NCBI GenBank assembly: GCA_028826165.1
Contig: JAPDFW010000092.1
Span: 1,010,001 to 1,074,000 of the forward strand
Length of the DNA stretch: 64,000 bases
Direction of reading: 5' to 3'
Source of the DNA: Anaeramoeba ignava
Taxonomy: Eukaryota > Metamonada > Anaeramoebidae
Shown here: in pieces, positions 46,901 to 58,629 of the stretch
Layout: each line of letters starts with the position of its first letter
Numbering within the stretch: position 1 is the stretch's first letter
Position numbers and translations under genes: made by a program
Notes under the pieces: model-generated
The model's input: the letters and a program-made list of their open reading frames with translations, nothing else
Told to the model about the DNA's origin: nothing
Database searches by the model: none

Positions 46901-48142
46901 TTTTAATTTTTAATTTTAATTTTGATTTTAATTTTAATTTTAATTTTAATTTTAATTTTAATTTTAATTTTAATTTTAATTTTAATTTTAATTTTAATTT
47001 TAAATTTTAATTTTAATTTTAATTTTAATTTTAATTTTTAATTTTAATTTTAATTTTAATTTTAATTTTAATTTTGATTTTAATTTTAATTTTAATTTTA
47101 ATTTTAATTTTAATTTTAATTTGAATTTTAATTTTAATTTTAATTTGAATTTTAAATTTAATTTTAATTTTAATTTTAATTTAATTTTTAATTTTAATTT
47201 TAATTCCAATTTTAAATTTAAATTTTAATTTTGATTTTAAATTTAATTTTAATTTTATAAATGAATTTTTACTTTCGAACCGTGAAGAAATCTACACTGT
47301 AAACCCATTTTACAGGTTCCCTTTTGCCAATACTTACAAGGAACAGTATAAAGACGAGGATCTTTTGGATCAAAAACAATACTTTTTGAACCAATATACA
47401 TTATAGCACTTTCTTTCTCACCATCTTTACCAGAACGAGAAGGAATCACAAAACATTTCATATTTTTTGCTTTTTGCTTTTTTTTCTTTGATTTTGATTT
47501 TGATTTTGATTTCGGTTTTGTTTTTCCGGCACTTTGAGTTTGTTTTGGAAAACCGTTATTTGATTTTTTTGTGTCAAGATCTTGATGAATTGAATCATGA
47601 TTAAAATTATGATTAAAATTCTCATAATTTTGAGAATTTAAAGACAAAGAAGTCAAATTTTCATTTGGATCATTTGGGTCATTTGAGTCAGTTAAATCGT
47701 TAAGAAAGTGAAGCATCTCTCCATTAAATCCATCCATATCATCCTGGTCTTCCTGATTATGGCTCTGCAACTGATTATAATTCATCACAAATTGTTGGTA
47801 ATGATCAATATTTTGGGCATTAGTTGCGCGTTGGATGTCATCGTAGCTCTTGTTCTTTATTGGCTGATTATGTCCAGAGAAAGTAAACTTGTATTTGTTC
47901 GTTTCTTGTGGAAAACTTATATACTTAGACTCCCCTGTTTCTTGTTGTTTTCGTCCAGATTCAAATAAGTTTTTTTGTCCAAATATTTCTCCCATTCCTC
48001 CTTTTTTTTGAGGTTCTTTTTGTTGCGTTAATTCTTGGAAATTATGTAGAAAGTTTCCCTCTTGATGATCGTATTTGCTTAAGTTGAATAAAAATCCTTG
48101 TTTCGTTGGATATTCTGTATTCGTTTTTGGATTTTGTGTCAT
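43925..48142 (-). CDS. CCCH zinc-finger / anticodon-binding-like protein (NCOA5-like?), Q/N-rich
   Basis: Exons 47273-48142, 45506-46834, 45173-45414 and 43925-45091; about 1200 residues. Exon 1 ends with a CCCH finger (CKYWQKGTCKMGLQCRFLHG; spacing C7C5C3H), typical of RNA-binding proteins. Exon 2 continues LSEDPRREEYTGPPVRFTSD, a serine-rich stretch and about 170 codons of QN repeat, then LHIIVLYANDPKVRKYALDI. Exon 3 has LDIRPENLAQIITSTSFDFL-like sequence (the junction gives FSGYIRPEN) and NQSCHAKKKGKLVEM. Exons 2-3 together look like the class II tRNA-synthetase anticodon-binding fold found in NCOA5. Exon 4 is helical, then glutamine-rich with a QLQNPMQN minisatellite. Exon 2 has at least one frame slip (near 46753, and probably within the QN repeat). 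An RNA-related nuclear role is a guess. Confidence 0.6.
45900..46435 (-). repeat. Coding (AATCAA)n repeat, poly-asparagine/glutamine
   Basis: About 535 bp of AATCAA/TTTTGATT hexamers in exon 2 of the CCCH gene, coding QNQNQ with occasional IQNQ. Because of its 6-bp period all three frames on both strands are largely open. Confidence 0.85.
46835..47272 (-). repeat. CCCH gene intron 1, AATTTT repeat
   Basis: 438-nt GT-AG intron of almost pure (AATTTT)n. Donor GGTTCGAAA|GTAAAA, acceptor TTTTAG|TTATCTG. Confidence 0.85.
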
Positions 48143-48261
48143 TTTGTTTTTTTCGAATAAGAAAAAAAAAATTGAAAAGAAAAAAATGAAAAATTTAAAA
48201 AATTTTTTTTCATTTTTTTTCCTTTTTAAAAAAATTAAAATTAAAAATTAAAAAAAGAAAA
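48143..48261. promoter_or_regulatory. Divergent promoter, CCCH gene / RCC1-BTB copy 1
   Basis: 119 bp with a minus-sense TTTTTCATTTTTTTC (about 48178-48195) and a plus-sense TTTTTTTCATTTTTTTTCC (48202-48220), each facing its gene. Confidence 0.5.
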
Positions 48262-50028
48262 ATGAATGAAATTATATTTTTTGGAAGAAATGAAAAACCA
48301 GAACTTATTAAAAATGAACAATATCAAATAAAAAAACCAATTCAATTTAAATTTGAAAATGAAAATGAAAATGAAAATGAAAAACAAATTAAACAAATTT
48401 CAACAGGAGATTTTTCAACAATTTTCCTTTTTAAAAATGGAAAAGCAATAGAATATTTAAAATATTCAAAACAAAATCCTGAAAAATCCAAATTGAAGAA
48501 AATATTCAAAAAGTAACTGTTGGTTTTCAAAATGAAGCTATTTTAACAATAGAAGGAAATGTATTTGCTCAAGGAAAAGATATTAATCCAAAAAATCCAA
48601 AAGAATTTATCAATATTTCATCATTAATTGAAGATATAAATGATAGAATAATTCAAGATATTGTTTCTGATTGGAATTCAATTTATTTATTAACTTCAAA
48701 TCAAAATGCTTATGGAATTGGTTCAAATGAATATGGTCAACTTGGTTTTGATTATAAAACACTTAAAGAAACAAAAACCAATTTTAATAATGAAAAATGT
48801 TTCTAAAATATTTTCAGGAAATACTTCAAGATCTGTTTTTCTTTTAAATTCAAATCAAGAATTATTTGGATGCGGATGGAATTATTATGGTCAACTTGGA
48901 TTAGGAGAATCAAGAAAAGAAAGAAAAATCCAAAAATTAACCCAAATACAAAATATTCCAAAAGGCAAAATAATTGATATTCAATCTGGATATTTTCATT
49001 CAATAATGTTGATTGAAAATGAAAATGAAAATGAAAATCCAAAAAGAATACTTTATTCATGTGGATATTATCAATATAATGGACTTGGTCAAGATATTTA
49101 TGAATTTACTGAAATCAAATCATCTTTATTTGAAAATGATTATGATAATATTCTTGATTTTTCTGTTGGAAATGCTCATACCTTGATTTTAACTTCTAAT
49201 TCAAAATTAATAGGATTTGGACTTAATTATTGTGGTCAATTAGGAACTGGAGATACAAGATATCAATTAATTCCAATACAAATTGAACTTCCTAAATTAA
49301 GATTTAATGAAGATATTTCTAATTATCATGTTTATTGTGGATTTAATAGATCATTTCTTTATTATTCTTCTCTTCCTTTTTCCAATCTTGAAGAAGATTT
49401 GATAAAATTATTTGAAAGAAAAGAATTTTGTGATATTTCATTTAAAACCAAAAATGGAGAAATAACCAAAGCTCATAAATTAATATTGAAATATAGATTA
49501 AAAAATCAAAATGAAATTGAAAAACTTAAAGAAATTATTTCAAATAAATCAATTAAAGAATCAAATCAAATATTTGAAATGATTTATTCAAACAGAATAA
49601 TAAATCCAAAATTATATTCTGAAATTAAAGAAATTATAAATTCAAATGAAAAAATTGAAGAAACAATGAAAAGAATTTATTTAAATGAAAATGAAAATGA
49701 AAATGAAAAAGATTTTATTATTGAAAGAAAAGAAAAGAAATATAAATTTCCTAAATTAATATTAATAATGAGAAGTGAATTATATCGAGGAATGTTTTTA
49801 TCTGTAACAGAAGATAAATCAAATAAAGTTAGAGATTATAGTGAATTAAGTAATAAATCATTTCAAATATTTGAATATTGGATTTATTCAAATCAAATTA
49901 AAAATGAAATTGAAATTACACAAGAAATCATTGATGAAATTCAAATTGGAATTGATTATTTTCAATTAAATGAAACAAATCCAAATTTAATTGATTTATT
50001 AATTAACAAATTTAATAATCAAAATTAA
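48262..50028 (+). pseudogene. RCC1-BTB gene copy 1, two indels
   Basis: First of three tandem paralogs. Starts MNEIIFFGRNEKPELIKNEQ. Compared with copy 2 it lacks one A near 48484 and two bases near 48773 (ACAAAAACC against ACAGAAAAACC); together these restore the frame, so only about 97 codons are shifted. The rest reads as RCC1 repeats (LFGCGWNYYGQLGLGE, LIGFGLNYCGQLGTGD) followed by two BTB/POZ regions (FCDISFKTKNGEITKAHKLI and KFPKLILIMRSELYRGMFLS). RCC1 repeats form a seven-bladed propeller; BTB mediates dimerisation or Cullin-3 binding. It may be functional if the indels are artefacts. Confidence 0.8.
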
Positions 50029-50305
50029 AATTAAAATTAAAATTAAAATTAAAATTAAAATTAAAATTAAAATTAAAATCAAAATTAAAATTAAAATCAA
50101 AATTCAAAATTAAAATTAAAATTAAAATTAAAATTAAAATTAAAATTAAAATTAAAATTAAAATCAAAATTAAAATTAAAATTAAAATTGAAATTAAAAT
50201 TAAAATCAAAATTAAAATTAAAATAATTAAAATTAAAATTAAAATTAAAATTAAAATTAAAATTAAAATTAAAATTAAAATCAAAATTAAAAATTCAAAT
50301 TTCAA
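50029..50305. repeat. (AAATTA)n tract between RCC1-BTB copies 1 and 2
   Basis: About 270 bp of AAATTA with rare AAATCA, directly after the copy 1 stop. Shorter versions follow copy 2 (52127-52220) and the 3' stub (58961-59090), so the tract is part of the duplicated unit. Confidence 0.85.
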
Positions 50306-50310
50306 AAATT

Positions 50311-50338
50311 ATTTTTTTCATTTTTTTTCTTTTTAAAA
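50311..50338 (+). promoter_or_regulatory. TCATTTTT motif upstream of RCC1-BTB copy 2
   Basis: ATTTTTTTCATTTTTTTTCT then TTTTAAAA immediately before the ATG at 50339. The same arrangement precedes copy 3 at 52241-52268. Confidence 0.5.
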
Positions 50339-52126
50339 ATGAATGAAATTATATTTTTTGGAAGAAATCAAAAACCAAAACTTATCAAAAATAAACAAGA
50401 TAAAATAACAAAACCAATTCAATTTAAATTTGAAAATGAAAATGAAAATGAAAATGAAAATGAAAACGAAAATGAAAATGAAAAACAAATTAAACAAATT
50501 TCAACAGGAGATTTTTCAACAATTTTCCTTTTTAAAAATGGAAAAGTAATAGAATATTTAAAATATTCAAAACAAAATTCTGAAAAAATCCAAATTGAAG
50601 AAAATATTCAAAAAGTAACTGTTGGTTTTCAAAATGAAGTTATTTTAACAATAGAAGGAAATGTATTTGCTCAAGGAAAAGATATTAATCTAAAAAATTC
50701 AAAAGAATTTATCAATATTTCATCATTAATTGAAGATGTAAATGATAGAATAATTCAAGATATTGTTTCTGGATACAGTTCACTTTACTTATTAACTTCA
50801 AATCAAAATGCTTATGGAATTGGTTCAAATGAATATGGTCAACTTGGTTTAGATTCTGAAATACTTAAAGAAACAGAAAAACCAATTTTAATGATGAAAA
50901 ATGTTTCTAAAATATTTTCAGGAAATACTTCAAATCATGTTTTTCTTTTAAATTCAAATCAAGAATTATTTGTATGCGGTTGGAATTATTGGGGTCAACT
51001 TGGATTAGGAGAATCAAGAAAAGAAAGAAAAATCCAAAAATTAACCCAAATACAAAATATTCCAAAAGGCAAAATAATTGATATTCAATGTGGATATTTT
51101 CATTCAATAATGTTGATTGAAAATGAAAATGAAAATCCAAAAAGAATACTTTATTCATGTGGATATTATAAATATAATGGATTTGATCAAGATATTTATG
51201 AATTTACTGAAATCAAATCATCTTTATTTGAAAATGATAATATTCTTGATATTTCTGTTGGAAATGCTCATACCTTGATCTTAACTTCTAATTCGAAATT
51301 AATAGTATTTGGGCTTAATTATTGTGGTCAATTAGGAACTGGAGATACAAAATATCAATCAATTCCAATACAAATTGAACTTCCTAAATTAAGATTTAAT
51401 GAAGATATTTTCAATTATCATGTTTATTGTGGATTTAATAGATCATTTCTTTATTATTCTCCTTCTTTTTTTTCCAATCTTGAAGAAGATTTGATAAAAT
51501 TATTTGAAAGAAAAGAATTTTGTGATATTTCATTTAAAACAGAAAATGGAGAAATAACCAAAGCTCATAAATTAATATTGAAATATAGATTAAAAAATCA
51601 AAATCAAATTGAAAAACTTCAAGAAATTATTTCAAAAAAATCAATTAAAGAATCAAATCAAATATTTGAAATGATTTATTCAAACAGAATAATAAATCCA
51701 AAATTATATTCTGAAATTAAAGAAATTATAAATTCAAATGAAAAAATTGAAGAAACAATGAAAAGAATTTATTTAAATGAAAATGAAAATGAAAATGAAA
51801 AAGATTTTATTATTGAAAGAAAAGAAAAGAAATATAAATTTCCTAAATTAATATTAATAATGAGAAGTGAATTATATCGAGGAATGTTTTTATCTGTTAC
51901 AAATGATACTTCTAATAAAGTTACAGATTATAGTGAATTAAGTAATAAATCATTTCAAATATTTGAATATTGGATTTATTCAAATCAAATTAAAGAAGGA
52001 ATTCAAATTACACAAGAAATAATTAATGAAATTCAAATTGGAATTGATTATTTTCAATTAAATGAAACAAATCCAAATTTATTTGATTTATTAATTAACA
52101 AATTTAATAATCAAAATCAAAATTAA
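50339..52126 (+). CDS. RCC1-BTB protein, copy 2 (intact)
   Basis: Single exon, 595 residues, no frameshift. Residues about 1-370 form RCC1-like blades (NAYGIGSNEYGQLGLDSE, LFVCGWNYWGQLGLGE, LIVFGLNYCGQLGTGD). About 385-450 and 490-590 are BTB/POZ-like (LFERKEFCDISFKTENGE, RSELYRGMFLSVTNDTSNKV). An NENENE run near residues 32-50 differs in length among copies. Copies share over 85 percent of visible residues. RCC1 itself is a Ran exchange factor, but RCC1-BTB fusions do not usually act so; a ubiquitin-ligase adaptor or scaffold role is the more common view. It lies in direct tandem with copies 1 and 3. Confidence 0.88.
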   Translation: MNEIIFFGRNQKPKLIKNKQDKITKPIQFKFENENENENENENENENEKQIKQISTGDFSTIFLFKNGKVIEYLKYSKQNSEKIQIEENIQKVTVGFQNEVILTIEGNVFAQGKDINLKNSKEFINISSLIEDVNDRIIQDIVSGYSSLYLLTSNQNAYGIGSNEYGQLGLDSEILKETEKPILMMKNVSKIFSGNTSNHVFLLNSNQELFVCGWNYWGQLGLGESRKERKIQKLTQIQNIPKGKIIDIQCGYFHSIMLIENENENPKRILYSCGYYKYNGFDQDIYEFTEIKSSLFENDNILDISVGNAHTLILTSNSKLIVFGLNYCGQLGTGDTKYQSIPIQIELPKLRFNEDIFNYHVYCGFNRSFLYYSPSFFSNLEEDLIKLFERKEFCDISFKTENGEITKAHKLILKYRLKNQNQIEKLQEIISKKSIKESNQIFEMIYSNRIINPKLYSEIKEIINSNEKIEETMKRIYLNENENENEKDFIIERKEKKYKFPKLILIMRSELYRGMFLSVTNDTSNKVTDYSELSNKSFQIFEYWIYSNQIKEGIQITQEIINEIQIGIDYFQLNETNPNLFDLLINKFNNQNQN

Positions 52127-52269
52127 AATTAAAATTAAAATTAAAATTAAAATCAAAATTAAAATTAAAATCAAAATCAAAATTAAAATTAAAATTAAAA
52201 TTAAAATTAAAAATAAAATTAAAAATTCAAATTTCAAAAATCATTTTTTCATTTTTTTTCTTTTTAAAA

Positions 52270-54060
52270 ATGAATGAAATTTTATTTTTTGGAAGAAACA
52301 AAAATCCAAAACTTATCAAAAATAAACCAAATAAAATAACAAAACCAATTCAATTTAAATTTGAAAACGAAAATGAAAATGAAAAACAAATTAAACAAAT
52401 TTCATCAAGTGATTTTTCAACAATTTTCCTTTTTAAAAATGGAAAAGCAATAGAATATTTAAATAATGAATATTCAAATCAAAATCCTGAAAAAATCCAA
52501 ATTGAAGAAAATATTCAAAAAGTAACTGTTGGTTATCATAATGAAGCTATTTTAACAAAAGAAGGAAATGTATTTGCCAAAGGAATATATATTAATCTAA
52601 AAAATCCAAAACAATTTATCAATATTTCATCATTAATTGAAGATACAAATGATAGAATAATTCAAGATATTGTTTCTGGATACAGTTCAATTTACTTATT
52701 AACTTCAAATCAAAATGCTTATGGAATTGGCTCAAATAAATTTGGTCAACTTGGTTTTGATTATAAAACACTTAAAGAAACAGAAAAACCAATTTTAATA
52801 ATGAAAAATGTTTCTAAAATATTCTCAGGAAATACTTCAAATCATGTTTTTCTTTTAAATTCAAATCAAGAATTATTTGGATGCGGATATAATTATTGGG
52901 GTCAACTTGGATTAGGAGAATCAATGAAAGAAAGAAAAATCCAAAAATTAACCAAAATACAAAATATTCCAAAAGGCAAAATAATTGATATTCAATCTGG
53001 ATATTTTCATTCAATAATGTTGATTGGAAATGAAAATGAAAATCCAAAAAGAAAAATTTATTCATGTGGATATTTGGAATATAATGGATTTGGCAAATAT
53101 GAAGATATTTATGAATTTACTGAAATCAAATCATCTTTATTTGAAAATGATTATGATAATATTCTTGATATTTCTGTTGGATATAACTATACCTTGATTT
53201 TAAAAAGAAAAGGGAAACTAATAATATTTGGAAATAATTATTATGGTCAATTAGGAACTGGAAAAACAGAAAATCAATTAATTCCAATTCAAATTCAACT
53301 TCCTAAATTAAGATTTAATGAAGAAATTTCTAATTATCATGTTTATTGTGGATTTTACAAATCATTTCTTTATTATTCTCCTTCTTCTTTTTCCAATCTT
53401 GAAGAAGATTTGATAAAATTATTTGAAAGAAAAGAATTTTGTGATATTTCATTTAAAACAGAAAATGGAGAAATAATTGAAGCTCATAAATTAATATTGA
53501 AATACAGATTAAAAAATCAAAATCAAATTGAAAAACTTAAAGAAATTATTTCAAAAAAATCAATTAAAGAATCAAATCAAATATTTGAAATGATTTATTC
53601 AAATAATTCCAAAATAAATCCAAAATTATATTCAGAAATTAAAGAAATTATAAATTCAAATGAAAAAATTGAAGAAACAATGAAAAGAATTTATTTAAAT
53701 GAAAATGAAAAAGATTTTATAATTGAAAGAAAAGAAAAACAATATAAATTCCCTAAATTAATATTAATAATGAGAAGTGAATTATATCGAGGAATGTTTT
53801 TATCTGTTACAAATGATACTTCTAATAAAGTTAGAGATTATAGTGAATTAAGTAATAAATCATTTCAAATATTTGAATATTGGATTTATTCAAATCAAAT
53901 TAAAAATGAAATTGAAATTACACAAGAAATCATTGATGAAATAGAAAGAGGAATTGATTATTTTCAATTAAATCAAACAAATCCAAATTTATTTGATTTA
54001 TTAATTAACAAATTTAATAATCAAAATCAAACTTCTAAAAAAAATTGTTTCATTTTTTGA
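52270..54060 (+). CDS. RCC1-BTB protein, copy 3 (intact)
   Basis: Single exon, 596 residues, same architecture as copy 2 but more diverged in the last RCC1 blade (ISVGYNYTLILKRKGKLIIF) and with a short NENENE run. The C-terminus is unique: KKNCFIF instead of ending in NQNQN, ended by TGA. Cysteine four from the end (C-F-I-F) makes a possible prenylation box, absent from copies 1 and 2. Satellite A begins a few bases after the stop. Confidence 0.88.
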   Translation: MNEILFFGRNKNPKLIKNKPNKITKPIQFKFENENENEKQIKQISSSDFSTIFLFKNGKAIEYLNNEYSNQNPEKIQIEENIQKVTVGYHNEAILTKEGNVFAKGIYINLKNPKQFINISSLIEDTNDRIIQDIVSGYSSIYLLTSNQNAYGIGSNKFGQLGFDYKTLKETEKPILIMKNVSKIFSGNTSNHVFLLNSNQELFGCGYNYWGQLGLGESMKERKIQKLTKIQNIPKGKIIDIQSGYFHSIMLIGNENENPKRKIYSCGYLEYNGFGKYEDIYEFTEIKSSLFENDYDNILDISVGYNYTLILKRKGKLIIFGNNYYGQLGTGKTENQLIPIQIQLPKLRFNEEISNYHVYCGFYKSFLYYSPSSFSNLEEDLIKLFERKEFCDISFKTENGEIIEAHKLILKYRLKNQNQIEKLKEIISKKSIKESNQIFEMIYSNNSKINPKLYSEIKEIINSNEKIEETMKRIYLNENEKDFIIERKEKQYKFPKLILIMRSELYRGMFLSVTNDTSNKVRDYSELSNKSFQIFEYWIYSNQIKNEIEITQEIIDEIERGIDYFQLNQTNPNLFDLLINKFNNQNQTSKKNCFIF

Positions 54061-54069
54061 CTAAAATTA

Positions 54070-54885
54070 AAATTAAAATTTAATTTAATATTTAATTTAA
54101 TATTTAATTTTATTATTAAAATAATAATTTAATGTTTTAGATTTAAATATTTTATTATTTAAATATTTAACATATAAATATAAAAAATAAGAATAGATTT
54201 AATTTAATATTTAATTTATAAATTAATTTAAAAATATAATTTAATATTTAATTTTATTATTAAAATAATAATTTAATGTTTTAGATTTAAATATTTTTAT
54301 TATTTTAAATATTTAACATATAAATATAAAAATAAGAATAAGTTTAATTTAATATTTAATTTATAAATTAATTTAAAAATATAATTTAATACTTAATTTT
54401 ATTATTAAAATAATAATTTATTGTTTTAGATTTAAATATTTTATTATTTAAATATTTAACATAAAAATATAAAAATGGGAATAGATTTAATTTAATATTT
54501 AATTTATAAATTAATTTAAAAATATAATTTAATAATTTAATTTTATTATTGAAATAATAATTCAATGTTTTAGATTTAAATATTTTATTATTTAATTATT
54601 TAACATAAAAATATAAAAATAAGAATAAGTTTAATTTAATATTTAATTTATAAATTAATTTAAAAATATAGTTTAATACTTAATTCCATTATTGAAATAA
54701 TAATTTAATGTTTTAATTTTAAATATTTTATTATTTAAATATTTAACATATAAATATAAAAAATAAGAATAGATTTAATTTAATATTTAATTTATAAATT
54801 AATTTGAAAATATAATTTAATACTTAATTTTATGTTTAAAATAATAATTTATTGTTTTAGATTTAAATATTTTATTATTTAAAAA
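54070..54885. repeat. Satellite A array 3
   Basis: About 5.6 monomers of about 145 bp in the same orientation as arrays 1 and 2. It starts just behind the copy 3 stop codon and leads into the second BTB-TLDc unit. Confidence 0.92.
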
Positions 54886-55290
54886 TATTTTGAAAATTGA
54901 TTTTTGAAATTAAAATTTTATCTTTTTTTTTTGAATTAAATTGAATTAATATTAATTTGGAAATTTGTTTTTAAAATTTAAATTTATTAATAATTTTTAA
55001 ATTCCAAAAAAAAAAAATTAAAAATTAAATTAAAATAATTTTCCTTTTTTTTTTAATAATAAAAATTAATAAAAAATAATAATAATTTATTAATAAATTA
55101 ATTTAAAATAATAAATTAAAAAGAAAATTAAATTAATTATTAATTTAAATTTATTCTTATTTTTTATATTTTTATTTATTTTCAAAATCCACTTTTTTTA
55201 TTTAAATTTTTTTATTTAAATTTTTTTTTTCATTTTTTTCCTTTTTTTTTAAAAAAAACACAAACACAAACAAAAAACACAAAAAACAAA

Positions 55291-56940
55291 ATGGATAATA
55301 ATGATAATAACCAAAATGAAAATGCAAATCAAAATGAAAATGAAAATGAAATGAAAAATTTAGAAAAAAAAGTAACAAAAAATTTAATTAAAGATTATTC
55401 AAACCTTTTAAATGGAAATTCATTTAAAGATTTTTCAATTTTTGTTGAGAATAAATCAAATCCTTTTGAAATTAAAGTTCATAAATCAATTTTTTATCTT
55501 CAAGATCTCCTTTTTAATGAGTCATTAAGGCAAAGAATCTCTTTCTATTTCTTTAAATCAATTTAATAAAAAGAAATGGAATCAATTTTTGAGTTATATT
55601 TATTATGGAAATATTTCTTTTGAGAATCAAGAAAATCTTATTCAATTATTAGAAATTTCAATTTATTTTTAAATTAAATTTATTGAAAGAAATTATTCAA
55701 AAAAAATTTTAAATTCAATTAATTATTCAAATTTTTCCAATTTTTATTCCAAAATCGAAATTTAAATTCAAATGAAATTGAAATAAAATGTTTTGAATTA
55801 ATAAATCAAAATTTTTCCCAAATTCAAAATAATGAAAATTTATTCAATTTAACTAAAGAAGAAATTATCAAATTTATTCAATTTAAACAAGAAAAAAAAG
55901 AAATTTTTCAATTTGATTTTTTTCAATTTTTAAATAATTGGATTGAAAAAAGAAATGAAAGATTAAAAGGAAAGAAAGAAAAAGAAAAAGAAAAAGAAAA
56001 GGGAATTGAAAAGAAAAGATTATTTCATTCTTTTTTTTCATTATTTGATAAAAATTCAATTTCAAAACAAGATTTTGATAAATTAAAACAATTTGATTTT
56101 TTTCCTAAATCTTTTTTAGTTGATATTCAAAACAAAGTTATTCAAGATAATCAAAAAGAAATTGAAAACAAAGAAAAGGAGATTGAAGAGAAATGGAAGA
56201 AAGAGAATCAAGATTTGAAAACAGAAATTGAAAAGAATCAAAAAGAAATTGAAGAGAAATGGAAGAAAGAAGTTGAGGATAAAAACAAAGAAATTGAAGA
56301 GAAATGGAAGAAAGAGGTTGAGAAAATGAAACCTGTTTTTGATCAATATCAAATGGAGATTGAATTAAAAAAGAATTTTCCTCAATTTTCAGATTCAGAA
56401 ATTGTTAAAGATATTGAATATGTTAAGAAATTACAAGAATGGATAAATGATAATGATTTTTTTTCTAAAATGAAAAAAGGATTTTCAGCAAAAAGAGATG
56501 GATTTTCTTGTCAAAATTGGCATAAAGCAGTTGATGGGAAAGGAAAAACATTAGTTATTATCAAAACAAAACATAATTTTATTTTTGGTGGTTTTACTCA
56601 AGTTGGATTTAAATATTCAAAAGGTGGAGAATTGAGTAATGATTCAAATGCATTTATTTTTTCATTAAGAAATGATAAAGGGGATAGAATACCTGCAAAG
56701 TTTACTTGTAAAGAACCTCAATATGCAATTTATTCTCGCTTTAACGATCGTGGTCCAATGTTTGGTAATTTTGAACCTGATTTTTATTTAAATTCTAGTT
56801 TACAACCTGGTTATTCAAATTTTGGTTCTAGTTATAATCCACCTAATGGAATTACTTATGGAACAACTGAAGCTCAAAGTTATTTAGCTGGTTCTAAGAA
56901 TAAATGGGTTGTTGATGAAGTTGAAACTTATTTCATTTAA
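55291..56940 (+). pseudogene. BTB-TLDc gene copy 2, frameshifted
   Basis: ATG at 55291 opens with MDNNDNNQNENANQ and a BTB start (FKDFSIFVENKSNPFEIKVH) but leaves frame near 55495-55566. BACK-like helices and a coiled coil are readable in shifted frames (about 55570-56330; KEIEEKWKKEVE repeats, longer than in copy 1). TLDc is intact from about 56400 to 56940 (WHKAVDGKGKTLVIIKT, FIFGGFTQVGF, VVDEVETYFI). Copies 1 and 2 have different indels, so neither shows a clean full frame. TCATTTTTTTCC at 55231-55242 lies upstream of the start. Confidence 0.72.
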
Positions 56941-57414
56941 AAATTAATTAATAATAAGAAAATCAAACTTTTTTTTTTTAATTTTTTTTTTCAAAATTTA
57001 ATTCAATTTTAATTTACTTTTAATCAAATTAATTTCTTTAAAATAATAAATAAGAAACAAATTTAATTTTAAATAATTTAATTTTAATTTAAAATATTTA
57101 TTAAAAATTTAATTAATAAAAAATAATCCAAAAAAAAAAATAATAAATTTTAAAAATTGAATATTTTTAATATAATAAATAAAAATAAAAATTGAAAATA
57201 GAAATTAATAATAATTAAATTTAAATTCATTAATTAAAATATTAAAATAAAAAAAATCAAATAAAATTTATTATTTATTAATATTTAGATATTAATAAAT
57301 TATAATCAAAATCAAAAATAGAATAATTAGTAAATTATTTTTTTTAGAAAGTTTATCTTATTCAATCATGTTAAATTCAATTTATTTAAAATTTTTTAAT
57401 TTTTTTAATTTTAT

Positions 57415-57945
57415 TTTTAATATATTTTATTATAATTAAAATTGGAATAATAAATAATTAAAAATATTAATATAATAAATAAAAATATTATATCAAATTA
57501 AAATAAAATCAATCTAAATTAAATTATTATTAAATATTATTAAAATTAAATATATATTTTTATTAAAATATTTATTCCAATTTTTTTAATATATTTTATT
57601 ATAATTAAAATTGAAATAATAAATAATTAAAAAATTATTAATATAATAAATAAAAATATTATTTCAGATTAAAATAAAATAAATCTAAATTAAATTATTG
57701 TTAAATATTATTAAAATTAAATATTTATCTTTATTAAAATATTTCAATTTTCTTTTCAATTTTATTATAATTAAAATTAGAATAATAAATAATCAAAAAT
57801 ATTTAATATAATAAATAAAAATATTATATCAAATTAAAATAAAATAAATCTAAATTAAATTATTGTTAAATATTATTAAAATTAAATATATATTTTTTAT
57901 TAAAAATATTTCAATTTTCTTCTCAATTTTATTAAATTATTGGGA
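57415..57945. repeat. Satellite B, short array
   Basis: About three monomers like those at 35.6-39.3 kb (TTTTATTATAATTAAAATTG, then AATAATAAATAATTA). The stretch 56941-57415 before it is AT-rich flank with no gene seen. Confidence 0.85.
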
Positions 57946-58628
57946 ATAATTTTTATATTGTTTTAACTAAAGAAATGTTAATAAAATATATAAAATAGAA
58001 TTAATTTTAAGTTTAATTATTTAATATTCTTTATTCCATTTTTGAAATAAATTAATTAAAATATTTTATTAATTTTATTAAATTATTTAGAATAATTTTA
58101 TATTATTTTAAATAAAGAAATATTAATAAAATATATAAAATAAAATTAATTTTAAATTTAATTATTTAATATTCTTTATTCCATTTTTGAAATAAATTAA
58201 TTAAAATATTTTATTAATTTTATTAATTATTGGGAATAATTTTATATTATTTTTAAATAAAGAAATATTAATAAAATATATAAAATATAATTAATTTTAA
58301 ATTTAATTATTTAATATTCCTTATTCCATTTTTGAAATAAATTAATTAAAATATTTTATTAATTTTATTAAATTATTGGGAATAATTTTAGATTAATTTA
58401 AATAAAGAAATATTGATTAAATATATAAAATAAAATTAATTTTTAAATTTAATTATTTAATATTCTTTATTTCATTTTTGAAATAAATTAATTAAAATAT
58501 TTTATTAATTTTATTAAATTATTGGGAATAATTTTATATTATTTTAAATAAAGAAATATTAATAAAATATATAAAATATAATTAATTTTAAATTTAATTA
58601 TTTAATATTCTTTATTCTATTTTTGAAA
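57945..58628. repeat. Satellite C array (about 146 bp monomer)
   Basis: About 4.6 units marked by TTATTGGGAATAATTTTA, AAAGAAATATTAATAAAATA and CTTTATTCCATTTTTGAAAT, spaced about 146 bp. It follows satellite B directly and ends in an RCC1-BTB 3' stub. Confidence 0.88.
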
Positions 58629-58629
58629 T

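Larger units (their letters stand above)
54070..57400. repeat. Segmental duplication, copy 2 (partner 32235-35700)
   Basis: Same order and orientation as the 32-35.7 kb block: satellite A, AT-rich lead (54885-55290), BTB-TLDc gene, AT-rich 3' flank, satellite B. Confidence 0.85.
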
